Positions 31,812 to 40,247 of a DNA stretch of 64,000 nucleotides are shown here, piece by piece. Every line of letters starts with the position of its first letter. The first letter of the stretch is position 1. The translations under genes were made by a program, and so were the position numbers. Source of the stretch: Kluyvera genomosp. 1 (GTDB lineage: Bacteria; Pseudomonadota; Gammaproteobacteria; Enterobacterales; Enterobacteriaceae); the NCBI RefSeq assembly GCF_001266615.1, contig NZ_LGHZ01000011.1, positions 62,001 to 126,000 on the forward strand, written 5' to 3'. The notes beneath the pieces were generated by a model. That model was not told where the DNA came from, made no database searches, and worked only from the letters and a program-made list of their open reading frames with translations.

Positions 31812-32405
31812 ATGAGTGAAATCTTTTCCGCCGCTGTTTTATTGATCCTGATTATGGATCCATTGGGAAACCTACCCATTTTTATGTCGGTGCTAAAACA
31901 CACGGAACCCAAGCGCCGCAAGGCGATCATGATACGTGAGCTTTTAATCGCACTGCTGATAATGCTTATTTTCTTGTTCGCCGGTGAGAAAATTCTCGCC
32001 TTCCTGAACCTGAGTGCCGAGACGGTTTCTATCTCTGGTGGGATTATTTTGTTCCTGATTGCCATCAAGATGATTTTCCCTAGCGCAGAGGGTGGTAGCA
32101 ACGGTTTACCGGCGGGCGAAGAGCCGTTTATTGTACCGCTGGCGATTCCTCTGGTGGCGGGTCCATCGCTGCTGGCAACGCTGATGCTGCTTTCGCACCA
32201 GTATCCTAATAACCTGTCGCATCTGGTCATTGCGCTGCTGATTGCCTGGGGCGGTACGGTCGTCATTCTGCTGCAGTCGTCGCTATTCCTGCGCCTGCTG
32301 GGCGAGAAAGGCGTCAACGCTTTAGAACGTCTGATGGGGTTGATTCTGGTGATGATGGCCACCCAGATGTTCCTGGACGGTATTCGGGCGTGGATGAAAG
32401 GATAA
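31812..32405 (+). CDS. yhgN: MarC-family inner-membrane protein YhgN
   Basis: A 197-residue membrane protein of the MarC family (UPF0056), with about six hydrophobic segments and the family start SAAVLLILIMDPLGNLPIF. The role is unknown; the earlier link of MarC to antibiotic resistance was withdrawn, and transport has been suggested. The start is the ATG at 31812 rather than the GTG one codon earlier, by comparison with E. coli YhgN. It is convergent with gntU; two palindromic elements lie between them. Confidence 0.9.
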   Translation: MSEIFSAAVLLILIMDPLGNLPIFMSVLKHTEPKRRKAIMIRELLIALLIMLIFLFAGEKILAFLNLSAETVSISGGIILFLIAIKMIFPSAEGGSNGLPAGEEPFIVPLAIPLVAGPSLLATLMLLSHQYPNNLSHLVIALLIAWGGTVVILLQSSLFLRLLGEKGVNALERLMGLILVMMATQMFLDGIRAWMKG

Positions 32406-32420
32406 GTCGCGTATAAACAA

Positions 32421-32455
32421 TTCGCCCGAGCGACACTGACGTGAGCCCGGGCGAA
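32421..32455. repeat. REP-like palindrome 1 between yhgN and gntU
   Basis: TTCGCCCG and CGGGCGAA form the outer 8-bp stem of a 35-base imperfect palindrome. It resembles a REP unit and sits between convergent 3' ends. Confidence 0.5.
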
Positions 32456-32464
32456 GATTCAACT

Positions 32465-32492
32465 AACCCGGCTGCACATCGTGCGCCGGGTT
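32465..32492. repeat. REP-like palindrome 2 between yhgN and gntU
   Basis: AACCCGGC and GCCGGGTT pair across a 12-base loop. It lies ten bases from the first palindrome; together they look like a BIME-type pair. Neither has a T-run. Confidence 0.5.
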
Positions 32493-32503
32493 GAGAGCGA
32501 TGA

Positions 32504-33844
32504 TTAGCTAAGCAGCGTAAACGCCACCATACCAACAATCGCCCCCACGGTACCCAGAATGGTTTCCATCATGGTCCAGGTTTTCAGCGTCTGTGCTTCA
32601 GTGGCACCGGTAAATTTACCGAACAGCCAGAAGCCGGCGTCGTTCACGTGGCTCACCACGATAGAACCGCCGCCGATACAGATAGACAGTGCCGCCAGCT
32701 GTGCGCCGTTGTAATGCAGCTGTTCAATGACAGGCATCACCAGGCCAACCGCAGTCAGACAGGCAACCGTCGCGGAACCCTGAATAATACGCACCGCAGC
32801 AGCCAGGATGAAGCAGGTCAGTGCGATAGGCAGACCCATCCCGGTTAACGCTTCGCCCAACGCCGGGCCAACGCCGGAATCCACCAGCACCTGTTTGAAC
32901 ACACCACCGGCACCGATAACCAGCAGGATGATACCCGCAGGCTGCAGCGCGTGACCGCAGATTTCCATCACTTTATCTTTCGCCATGCCCTGACGGAACG
33001 CCAGGCCATAGATAGCAACCAGACAGGCAACCAGAATCGCCGTGAACGGGTGACCGATAAATTCAAACCACTGATAAACTTCAGAACCTTCCGGTACAAA
33101 GCGCGCAGCAACGGTTTTCAGACCCACCAGTACCAGCGGCAGCAGAATCAGCGCGAGGCTAAAGCCGAAGGACGGCATCTTGCCCTCGCCCAGGTGCGGC
33201 TCGGTGACGTCTTCAGGAATGTTCAGCTCAACGTAACGGCTGATGAAGTTGCCCCACAGCGGACCGGCAATCAACATGCCCGGGATCGCTGCGCACAGAC
33301 CAATCAGGATCATCCAGCCAAAGTCCGCGTGCATCTGGGAAGCCAGCAGCATCGGCGCAGGGCCTGGAACCAGGAACGCCGCGGCAGCAGCGACACCGGC
33401 AAACAGTGGAATCACCAGTTTTACCAGGTTGGTACCGGTATGACGCGCCATCGAGAAGGCAACGCTAATCAGCAGTACGATAGCCACTTCGAAGAACAGC
33501 GGCAGCGCGCAGATAAGGCCGGCCAGGCCAATCGCGAAGTGTGCGCGGTTGTGGCCAAAGGATTTCAGCATTTTGACGGCAATCTGATCGACCGCACCGG
33601 TTTCATGCAGAATTTTGCCGAACATCGCGCCGAGCGCGACCACAATCGCCAGGAAGCCCAGCGTACCGCCCATGCCTTTCTCCATAGTGGCCGCGATTTT
33701 GGTCAGCGGCATACCGGAGAACAGACCTGCACCAATAGAAACCACCATCAAAGCCAGGAAGGCGTGCATACGTGCCTTCATGACTAAAAACAGCAGCAGT
33801 AAAACAGAACCGACTGCTGTTAAAACGAGCGTTAAAGTTGTCAC
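32504..33844 (-). CDS. gntU: Low-affinity gluconate transporter
   Basis: A 446-residue GntP-family permease, paralogous to gntT in this window. About 12-14 hydrophobic segments are seen, with the family region AAAFLVPGPAPMLLASQM. It imports gluconate at high external concentration. The start codon is GTG at 33844, overlapping the gntK stop (GTGA), so translation is coupled to gntK. The operon gntKU is preceded by two adjacent GntR operators and a CRP-like site. Confidence 0.95.
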   Translation of the reverse strand: MTTLTLVLTAVGSVLLLLFLVMKARMHAFLALMVVSIGAGLFSGMPLTKIAATMEKGMGGTLGFLAIVVALGAMFGKILHETGAVDQIAVKMLKSFGHNRAHFAIGLAGLICALPLFFEVAIVLLISVAFSMARHTGTNLVKLVIPLFAGVAAAAAFLVPGPAPMLLASQMHADFGWMILIGLCAAIPGMLIAGPLWGNFISRYVELNIPEDVTEPHLGEGKMPSFGFSLALILLPLVLVGLKTVAARFVPEGSEVYQWFEFIGHPFTAILVACLVAIYGLAFRQGMAKDKVMEICGHALQPAGIILLVIGAGGVFKQVLVDSGVGPALGEALTGMGLPIALTCFILAAAVRIIQGSATVACLTAVGLVMPVIEQLHYNGAQLAALSICIGGGSIVVSHVNDAGFWLFGKFTGATEAQTLKTWTMMETILGTVGAIVGMVAFTLLS

Positions 33845-34374
33845 GCGATACGGCCTTTGTTAATCAATTCAATCGTGCTGTCGATAACGCCTTCCAGCGG
33901 CTGATCGATATCAACCACCAGCACATCGCGTTCTTCAGCGCCCGGCTCTTGCAGGGTTTCGAATTGGGTCACCAGCATCTGCGTTTTAAAGAAGTGGCCT
34001 TTACGCGCCTTCAGGCGGCTTTCAATCACTTCAAAATCACCTTTCATATAGATGAAAGAGAGATTTGGGTTACCTTCGCGCAGAATGTCGCGGTACGCTT
34101 TTTTCAGCGCAGAGCAGACAATCAGCGAGACTTTATTAGTACGTTGCATCGCGAATGCGGCGTCGTTCAGCGCCTGCAGCCATGGTTTGCGATCGTCGTC
34201 GTTCAGCGGTTCGCCGGAGGACATTTTGACGATATTGCAGCGTGGGTGCAGGAAGTCGCCGTCCAGAAATGCAGCGTTCAGGCGATGCGCGACTTCGCTG
34301 GCAACCGCAGATTTACCGCTGCCGGATACGCCCATCAGTACATAGACGTGGTGATCGTGGTTAGTCGTGCTCAA
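33841..34374 (-). CDS. gntK: Thermoresistant gluconokinase
   Basis: A 177-residue P-loop kinase forming 6-phosphogluconate from gluconate and ATP, the entry to the Entner-Doudoroff and pentose phosphate routes. Walker A is GVSGSGKS (15-22), and the substrate region FLDGDFLHP follows. The start is taken as TTG at 34374: it has an excellent AGGAGG five bases upstream and gives the known N-terminus STTNHDHH. The longer frame starting at 34458 would run through the GntR operators and is rejected. It is the first gene of gntKU. Confidence 0.94.
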   Translation of the reverse strand: MSTTNHDHHVYVLMGVSGSGKSAVASEVAHRLNAAFLDGDFLHPRCNIVKMSSGEPLNDDDRKPWLQALNDAAFAMQRTNKVSLIVCSALKKAYRDILREGNPNLSFIYMKGDFEVIESRLKARKGHFFKTQMLVTQFETLQEPGAEERDVLVVDIDQPLEGVIDSTIELINKGRIA

Positions 34375-34402
34375 GGCGTCCTCCTGTTGGGCACTTGGGG
34401 AA

Positions 34403-34431
34403 TTGTTACGGGTAACAGTTATCGGTAACAT
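34403..34431. promoter_or_regulatory. Two adjacent GntR operators of gntKU
   Basis: TTGTTACGGGTAACAG (34403-34418), with a perfect 14-base palindrome, and GTTATCGGTAACAT (34418-34431) lie side by side, about 30-60 bases before the gntK start. On the minus strand a promoter with -35 TTGCTT and -10 GACAAT (34430-34435, 17-bp spacer) would start inside this block, so GntR would repress it. Confidence 0.78.
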
Positions 34432-34496
34432 TGTCCTGCCCGGCAAGTGGATAAGCAATAACCATTCGTGCCGGAAGTGAATTCTAAGTGAATATG

Positions 34497-34512
34497 TGTG
34501 ATCTAGTTCAAA
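34497..34512. promoter_or_regulatory. CRP site of gntKU
   Basis: TGTGA-TCTAGT-TCAAA matches 8 of 10 consensus positions. Its centre is about 81 bases upstream of the start point predicted from the -10 at 34430-34435, a usual class I position. Confidence 0.55.
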
Positions 34513-34522
34513 TTTGTCAGGG

Positions 34523-35518
34523 CTAAATAGAACCGCCCGGTGACAAAGTGAAACCTAAATCTAACATTTTTGGCGTAACTGCTTCACCACGGATGCGCGC
34601 CAGCAGTCGCTCTGCACCGATGCGGCCCATGCGCTCACGCGGCGTCAGCACGCTGGCGAGACGCGGTTCCATCACCTGGCCGATGTCGTGGCCGTGGAAA
34701 CCGGCGATGGCGATATCATCAGGAATTTTGAGCCCCAAACGCTGGCACTCAAATGCAGCGCCCACCGCAAGGTCATCGTTGGTACAGAAGATACCGTCGA
34801 GCTGCGAAAATTCCCGACGCGCCTGGCGCATCAGCTCAATTCCCGAGGTATATGACGAGGATTGCTCGACCATCACGCTGTAAGGCGTTAATCCGGCGTC
34901 CAGCATCGCCTGCTCATAGCCTTTCTGCTTGATGATAGTACGTTCATCAAGACGCGCCCCTAAATAAGCAATACGGCGGTGACCGCGCGCGATAATCGCG
35001 GCCGTCATCTGGCGCGCCGCTTCAAAGTTATCGAAGCCGACGGCGATGTCGAGACACGGCGATTGGCTATCCATCAACTCGACCACGGGGATACCAGCAA
35101 CTTCAATCATCTTCAGCGTGCGGGGAGTGTGGGTACGTTCGGTGAGGATCAGGCCGTCAATGTTCCAGGAAAGCATCGACTCGAGGCGCTCTTGCTCCAT
35201 TTCGGGCTTATAGCCGTAGTGAGCCAGCATCGTTTGGTAACCATAAGCATCGGTGACGCTTTCCACGCCGCGCAGCACTTCTGCGAAAACCTGGTTGGTT
35301 AATGAAGGTAAAAGTACGCCGATAGCCCGGCTGGTAGAGTTGGAGAGAATATCGGGAGCTCGATTGGGGATGTAACCCAAATCATCAAGAGCCGCCGCAA
35401 TTTTACCGCGCAATGCTACGGAAACCTGTTCCGGATTACGGAGAAAACGGCTAACCGTCATTTTGGTTACGCCAACGCGATCGGCAACATCCTGAAGTAC
35501 GGGTCTTTTCTTTTTCAT
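34523..35518 (-). CDS. gntR: Gluconate utilisation repressor GntR
   Basis: A 331-residue LacI-family repressor. The N-terminal helix-turn-helix DVADRVGVTKMTVSRFLRNP (residues 9-28) is followed by a hinge and a periplasmic-binding-protein-like core that senses gluconate. It represses gntT, gntKU and, in E. coli, the edd-eda genes. The frame extends to 35575, but MKKKRPVLQDV at 35518 is the family start. It lies directly upstream of gntKU with a 148-base spacer carrying the operators. Confidence 0.96.
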   Translation of the reverse strand: MKKKRPVLQDVADRVGVTKMTVSRFLRNPEQVSVALRGKIAAALDDLGYIPNRAPDILSNSTSRAIGVLLPSLTNQVFAEVLRGVESVTDAYGYQTMLAHYGYKPEMEQERLESMLSWNIDGLILTERTHTPRTLKMIEVAGIPVVELMDSQSPCLDIAVGFDNFEAARQMTAAIIARGHRRIAYLGARLDERTIIKQKGYEQAMLDAGLTPYSVMVEQSSSYTSGIELMRQARREFSQLDGIFCTNDDLAVGAAFECQRLGLKIPDDIAIAGFHGHDIGQVMEPRLASVLTPRERMGRIGAERLLARIRGEAVTPKMLDLGFTLSPGGSI

Positions 35519-35573
35519 CGTCCAGAGGCAAGCAAAGGTGAAATATTGCTGAAGTTTACCACGGAGATGGCGC

Positions 35574-35599
35574 AACCTCCCCGCTAGATTGGGGAGGTT
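35574..35599. terminator. Hairpin after yhhW
   Basis: AACCTCCCC and GGGGAGGTT form a perfect 9-bp stem with an 8-base loop, 3' of yhhW and upstream of gntR on the minus strand. There is no T-run, so this is a likely but unproved terminator. Confidence 0.5.
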
Positions 35600-35620
35600 A
35601 CGTTATTTATTTAAGCCGGA

Positions 35621-36316
35621 TCAAACTGGCGGCAGATCGAAGAGTAAAATTTCGCTTTCGCTATCCGCATGGATTGAAATCGCCTGCTCATCCCAAATGG
35701 CCAGCCCATCGCTGGTTGTCGCTTTGGTGCCGTTGATGCTCACTTCACCTTTTACCACCTGGATCCACACGCGGCGGTCAGCGGCAATCTGATGAATAGA
35801 CTGTTCATCTTTCGCCAGTGCCCAGCGGTAGAGTTCCATGTCCTGGTACACTTTCAGCGAACCTTCACGCGCATCCGGCGACAGCACCAGCTGTTTACCC
35901 TGCTGAGCGTCAAAGCGACGCTGTTCGTAGCGCGGCGTGATGCCGGTTTTTTCTGGAATGATCCAGATCTGGTACAGGTGCAGCTTGTCGGTCGCACTCG
36001 GGTTGTACTCGGAGTGACGCACGCCGGTACCTGCACTCATAATCTGGAACTCGCCCGCCGGAACCTGCTCTTTATTACCCATGCTGTCCTGGTGCTCAAC
36101 GGCGCCTTCCAGAACGTAGGTCAGAATTTCCATGTCTTTATGCGGGTGGGTACCGAACCCCTGACCGGCATCAATCACGTCATCGTTAATGACGCGCAGC
36201 GCGGAGAAGCCCATAAAATTCGGATCGTAGTAATCTGCAAAAGAGAAGGTATGCCAGGAGTCCAGCCAACCATGATTTGCGTGACCACGTTCGTTTGCTT
36301 TACGTAAGAAAATCAT
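35621..36316 (-). CDS. yhhW: Pirin-family quercetin 2,3-dioxygenase YhhW
   Basis: A 231-residue bicupin of the pirin family. The N-terminal cupin keeps the metal-binding set: THPHKDMEIL (two His) and the later HQD/E region (VEHQDSMG). E. coli YhhW has quercetinase activity in vitro; its natural substrate is unknown. The length equals the E. coli protein. It is the next gene after yhhX on the minus strand; the 121-base gap includes a hairpin. Confidence 0.93.
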   Translation of the reverse strand: MIFLRKANERGHANHGWLDSWHTFSFADYYDPNFMGFSALRVINDDVIDAGQGFGTHPHKDMEILTYVLEGAVEHQDSMGNKEQVPAGEFQIMSAGTGVRHSEYNPSATDKLHLYQIWIIPEKTGITPRYEQRRFDAQQGKQLVLSPDAREGSLKVYQDMELYRWALAKDEQSIHQIAADRRVWIQVVKGEVSINGTKATTSDGLAIWDEQAISIHADSESEILLFDLPPV

Positions 36317-36390
36317 TTGTTACCCCCTCATGTTTTCGATGAAACAAGTTTGGACGTAAACAGCCTGGGATGATAGTGGGTGAAAATTGA

Positions 36391-36427
36391 CTCCTCTGTT
36401 CAAAAATTATGAACAAGATCAGAGGAG
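36391..36427. terminator. Hairpin between yhhX and yhhW
   Basis: CTCCTCTG (36391-36398) pairs with CAGAGGAG (36420-36427), with an inner TTCA/TGAA pairing. It is just beyond the yhhX stop on the minus strand and lacks a T-run, so it may cap the yhhX transcript. Confidence 0.45.
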
Positions 36428-36437
36428 CCATAATAGC

Positions 36438-37475
36438 TTATTTGGTGAGGCTTATGGTGGCAGGAGACGGCTGCTGGAAGGCCCGCTCCAGCAGTTCCAT
36501 ATTGGTGAGAGCCTCAGTTTCCTTGACGAAATTCGGCACGCCGTTAACCAGCGTTTGATACAGTGCGTCATACACGCGGCCATAATCACCCTGCTCAGCT
36601 CGCCACGTCTCTTTCACCGTTTCACCCGCCTCGTTAACGTATTCCAGATGCGCTAAGGACTCATCCGCCGCAAAGCCCGCATCGCCCGGCATAATACCCG
36701 CCTTCAGGCTGGTCTCTTGCTGGTCGATGCCGTATTTCACAAACGACCCTTTGGTGCCGTGAACGATAAATTTCGGATAGTCGATTTTCACCAGGTGACT
36801 GGTTTTCACAATCGCCTTCAGGTTGCCGTAGAACAGCTGTGCTTCAAAGGTATCGTCAGGGTTAGCCGGGTTACGCAGGCTACGGATGTCATAAGCGGCA
36901 TGATCCGGGCGGCCAAACAGCGAGATGATTTGGTCCATAGTATGCACGCCAAGGCCATAAAATGCGCCGTCCTGTGGGCGCCCCGGCTGAGTTGGCGCTT
37001 CAGGGCGGAAGTAGTCGAAGTGGCTTTCTACTTCCACGATATCGCCCAGCTTACCGCTCTCAATGGCTTTTTTTGCCGTCAGGAAACAGGCATCAAAACG
37101 ACGGTTCTGATACGGCGATACGGTCAGACCTTTGCTTTTCGCCAGCGCAAAAAGCGCTTTGGCTTCCGCAACCGTTGGCGTGAACGGCTTCTCGACCAGC
37201 ACGTTCTTCCCTGCTTCTAGCGCCTTCTTCGCATATTCAAAGTGGCTGTCAGCATGCGTACAGACCACCACCAGCTTGACCTGCGGATCGTGCAGAATGT
37301 CGTTTAGCTCGCTGGTGAAATGAATATGCGCGTACTGCGGCTGCTGCTCGTCCGGCTTCGGGCTGCGGCGATAGATATGGGCTACGTGCCAGTCGGCTTT
37401 GCGATGTAAAACGTACGGGAGATGATAGCGGGTGGTGCTTTTGCCAAAGCCAATGAAGGCGCAGTGTAGGGTCAT
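36438..37475 (-). CDS. yhhX: Gfo/Idh/MocA-family oxidoreductase YhhX
   Basis: A 345-residue NAD(P)-dependent oxidoreductase of the Gfo/Idh/MocA family. The Rossmann start is FIGFGKSTTRYHLP, and VEKPFTPT is the conserved EKP motif, with the catalytic-type lysine. The substrate is unknown. The length equals E. coli YhhX, which is reported to be iron-regulated. The gene lies just downstream of ryhB on the same strand, so read-through from the Fur-controlled ryhB promoter is possible. Confidence 0.93.
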   Translation of the reverse strand: MTLHCAFIGFGKSTTRYHLPYVLHRKADWHVAHIYRRSPKPDEQQPQYAHIHFTSELNDILHDPQVKLVVVCTHADSHFEYAKKALEAGKNVLVEKPFTPTVAEAKALFALAKSKGLTVSPYQNRRFDACFLTAKKAIESGKLGDIVEVESHFDYFRPEAPTQPGRPQDGAFYGLGVHTMDQIISLFGRPDHAAYDIRSLRNPANPDDTFEAQLFYGNLKAIVKTSHLVKIDYPKFIVHGTKGSFVKYGIDQQETSLKAGIMPGDAGFAADESLAHLEYVNEAGETVKETWRAEQGDYGRVYDALYQTLVNGVPNFVKETEALTNMELLERAFQQPSPATISLTK

Positions 37476-37525
37476 GATTCAGTCCTTTTGAAATAATTGC
37501 TGAATACCATAACGTAACTACAGAC

Positions 37526-37619
37526 AAAAAAAAGCCAGCATTAAGCTGGCTAAAGTAATACTGGAAGCAATGTGAGCAATGTCGTGCTTTCAGAAGCTCC
37601 GCAAGGACGCCCTGAATGC
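37526..37619 (-). ncRNA. ryhB: RyhB iron-responsive small RNA
   Basis: Between yhhX and yhhY, as in E. coli, the minus strand carries a clear RyhB. The conserved single-stranded seed core, including GAAAGCACGACATTGCTCAC and ATTGCTTCCAGTATTACTT, is intact. The 3' end is a terminator hairpin (AGCCAGC-TTAA-TGCTGGCT) with eight T residues. The 5' end is set by alignment (GCATTCAGG against GCGATCAGG in E. coli), giving about 94 bases. RyhB with Hfq represses iron-using proteins when iron is scarce. The 5' stem-loop has diverged from E. coli, while the core has not. Confidence 0.93.
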
Positions 37620-37621
37620 AG

Positions 37622-37640
37622 GACAATAATAATCATTCTC
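37622..37640. promoter_or_regulatory. Fur box of ryhB
   Basis: GACAATAATAATCATTCTC matches 16 of 19 positions of the Fur consensus and ends three bases from the predicted 5' end of RyhB, covering the -10 region. Fur repression of ryhB in iron-rich conditions follows from this. Confidence 0.88.
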
Positions 37641-37741
37641 ATTCGCACTTGTCCACCGTTTTTTGCAAAAAAAGCCAATTGACGCACATTTAAAAATCAA
37701 TGATGTTAAAAGGGACTTTTAACCTCAAAAGGAAATGAAGA

Positions 37742-38233
37742 ATGAGTGACATAGTGATTCGCCATGCCGAAGCCCAAGATTACGACGCAATCCGTCAAAT
37801 CCACGCCCAGCCGGAGGTGTATCACAACACGCTACAGGTCCCTCATCCTTCCAGCCATATGTGGCACGAACGGCTAGCCGACCGGCCCGGCACGAAACAA
37901 CTGGTCGCCTGCATTGATGAGCAGGTGGTAGGCCACCTTGCCATTGAGGTGGCCCAGCGCCCGCGCCGGAGCCACGTTGCCGATTTTGGTATCTGCGTCG
38001 ATTCTCGCTGGCAAAATCGCGGTGTCGCCAGTGCGCTGGTCCGCACCATGATAGACATGTGCGATAACTGGCTGCGCGTCGAGCGTATTGAGTTGACGGT
38101 GTTTGTCGATAACGCCCCGGCGGTTGCGGTGTACCAGAAGCATGGTTTTGAGATTGAAGGCACCGGGCGCAAGTATGGGCTACGCAACGGTGAGTATGTG
38201 GATGCCTACTTTATGGCACGGATGAAGGGGTGA
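37742..38233 (+). CDS. yhhY: GNAT N-acetyltransferase YhhY
   Basis: A 163-residue GNAT-fold acetyltransferase. The acetyl-CoA pyrophosphate loop is WQNRGVASALV (Q/R-x-x-G-x-A type), and the C-terminal VYQKHGFEIEGTGRKYG is typical. E. coli YhhY acetylates certain amino acids such as phenylalanine and methionine and has been renamed accordingly; I infer the same here. AAAAGGAAATGAAGA gives a good ribosome site. The ryhB promoter faces away from it. Confidence 0.9.
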   Translation: MSDIVIRHAEAQDYDAIRQIHAQPEVYHNTLQVPHPSSHMWHERLADRPGTKQLVACIDEQVVGHLAIEVAQRPRRSHVADFGICVDSRWQNRGVASALVRTMIDMCDNWLRVERIELTVFVDNAPAVAVYQKHGFEIEGTGRKYGLRNGEYVDAYFMARMKG

Positions 38234-38271
38234 CCCTCACCCTAACCCTCTCCCTGAAAGGGAGAGGGAAC
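38234..38271. repeat. Dispersed palindromic repeat after yhhY
   Basis: CCCTCACCCTAACCCTCTCC leads into a perfect 10-bp stem, CCCTCTCCCT (38246-38255) with AGGGAGAGGG (38259-38268) and a GAA loop. The same stem occurs at both ends of the composite element at 44126-44309, so this is a solo copy of a dispersed repeat. Confidence 0.8.
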
Positions 38272-38384
38272 CGTTTAGTGTCGTAGGTTAAGAACGCGTT
38301 CTTATACCCATCTTCCGATGACCAGAAAGCAGAGTAAACGCCTTCCCCTTCTCATTTCCATAGTAGGGCTTGAGGAAGGGTAAA

Positions 38385-40130
38385 CTAGTACCCCGCCGTC
38401 AAATCATCCGGTGAACGCGGGTCGGACGCGCCATACAGCGTGCCATCAGGCCCGACCATAATACTCTGGGTACTGCCCATCGCCTCTTTAACCGCGACTT
38501 TTTGCCCTTTCCCTTCCAGCAACTTCAGCGTATCCGGGCTAAAGCCTTTCTCGACCCGCAGCTCATCCGGCAGCCATTGATGGTGGAAACGCGGCGCATT
38601 GGTTGCTTCCGCCACATTCATGCCAAAATCAACGGTATTTACCACCATTTGCAGTACCGTAGTGATAATCCGGCTGCCGCCTGGGCTACCGGTCACCAGC
38701 CAGGTTTTGCCGTCTTTCACTACGATAGTCGGTGACATCGACGACAGCGGACGCTTTTTCGGCCCCACGGCGTTCGCATCTCCGCCCACCAGTCCGTAAA
38801 CGTTCGGCACGCCAGGCTTGGCTGAGAAATCATCCATTTCGTTGTTCATCAAAATGCCGGTATTCCCCGCCACGATGCCGGTGCCAAAAGTGGTGTTCAG
38901 CGTATAGGTCACCGCCACCGCGTTACCGTCTTTATCGACTACCGAGAAGTGCGTGGTTTGATTACTCTCGTACGGTGCCAGTTTGCCCGGTTTAATCTCA
39001 CTGGACGGTTTAGCTTTGTTGAGGTCAATCTCCCCGGCAATGGATTTGGCGTAGGCTTTGTTGGTCAGCGCCTGCCATGGCACCTTCACAAAGTCAGGGT
39101 CACCGAGATACTCCGAGCGGTCGGCATAAGCGTGCTTTTCCGCTTCCGCCATTAGCTGCATCGCATCGGCGCTGCCGAAGCCGTATTTATGCAGGTCGAA
39201 GTTTGCGAGGATATTGAGGATTTGTACGATGTGGATCCCGCCGGAGGACGGTGGCGGCATCGAGAAGACTTCGTAGCCACGGTATTCACCGCTAATCGGC
39301 GTACGTTCCACCGCTTTGTAGTTGGCCAGGTCAGCTTTACTCATCAGGCCGCCGTTGTTGTGCATCTCTTCGGCGATCTGGTCGGCGATTGCGCCTTTAT
39401 AAAAAACATCCGGGCCGTTTTCCGCGATGAGCGTCAGGCTTTTTGCCAGATTCGCCTGCACCAGTTTGTCACCCTTCTTCAGCGGTTCACCGTCTTTCCA
39501 GAAAATCGCTTTACTGTTGGCATGATTCGGCAACACTTCGCTGCCGTAGGTTTTGAGATCGTCAGCCAGCGCGCTATTCACGATAAAACCGTCCTGTGCC
39601 AGCTTGATGGCGGGCTGAACCACTTTATTCAGCGGCATCGTGCCGTACTTCTCCAGCGCCAGCGAAAAACCGGCCACGGTCCCCGGTGTGCCGGAAGCAA
39701 GATGCGAGGTGAGGGACTTTTTACTGTCCGGGTTACCCTGCGAGTCGAGGAACATATCGCGCGACGCCTGCTCGGGCGCCATTTCACGAAAATCTATCGC
39801 CGTGGTTTTGCCGTCCTTAGTGCGCAGCATCATAAAGCCACCGCCGCCAAGGTTCCCCGCCTGCGGATGGGTCACCGCCAGTGCATAGCCTACAGCTACC
39901 GCGGCATCCACAGCGTTGCCGCCTTGCTTAAGGATCTCGACACCCACGTTGGTGGCCATCGCATCAACCGAGGCCACCATCCCCTGCTGCGCGCGAACCG
40001 GATGGAAAACATCTTCTTCAACGCCATAAGAAACCGGCGGTGGCGGCGCAGCAGCGGCGCTGTAACAGCTTCCTGCCAGCAGAGCAGCAAGCGCTACCCG
40101 GCATAAAAATGACGGCTTTATCATTAGCAT
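38385..40130 (-). CDS. ggt: Gamma-glutamyltranspeptidase (glutathione hydrolase) precursor
   Basis: A 581-residue periplasmic N-terminal-nucleophile hydrolase that cleaves glutathione and transfers the gamma-glutamyl group. A Sec signal peptide (to about SAAAA, residue 28) precedes the mature large subunit; autoprocessing is expected before the first Thr of NQTTHFSVVD, giving a small subunit of about 190 residues. PGGSRIITT near the C-terminus lines the active site. An alternative start two codons later (MIKPSF) equals the E. coli N-terminus, but the first ATG has the better spacing to CTGGAG. Monocistronic. Confidence 0.95.
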   Translation of the reverse strand: MLMIKPSFLCRVALAALLAGSCYSAAAAPPPPVSYGVEEDVFHPVRAQQGMVASVDAMATNVGVEILKQGGNAVDAAVAVGYALAVTHPQAGNLGGGGFMMLRTKDGKTTAIDFREMAPEQASRDMFLDSQGNPDSKKSLTSHLASGTPGTVAGFSLALEKYGTMPLNKVVQPAIKLAQDGFIVNSALADDLKTYGSEVLPNHANSKAIFWKDGEPLKKGDKLVQANLAKSLTLIAENGPDVFYKGAIADQIAEEMHNNGGLMSKADLANYKAVERTPISGEYRGYEVFSMPPPSSGGIHIVQILNILANFDLHKYGFGSADAMQLMAEAEKHAYADRSEYLGDPDFVKVPWQALTNKAYAKSIAGEIDLNKAKPSSEIKPGKLAPYESNQTTHFSVVDKDGNAVAVTYTLNTTFGTGIVAGNTGILMNNEMDDFSAKPGVPNVYGLVGGDANAVGPKKRPLSSMSPTIVVKDGKTWLVTGSPGGSRIITTVLQMVVNTVDFGMNVAEATNAPRFHHQWLPDELRVEKGFSPDTLKLLEGKGQKVAVKEAMGSTQSIMVGPDGTLYGASDPRSPDDLTAGY

Positions 40131-40247
40131 AATTCTCCAGAGTGTACGGGGACGTCCCGTATTAAGCCTGGTTCATAATGCTGAAATAATCCTCGTTCTG
40201 GTGGGAAAGGAGTAAACTTAGAGAATCCCCTACGAGGAGGAAAGGCG

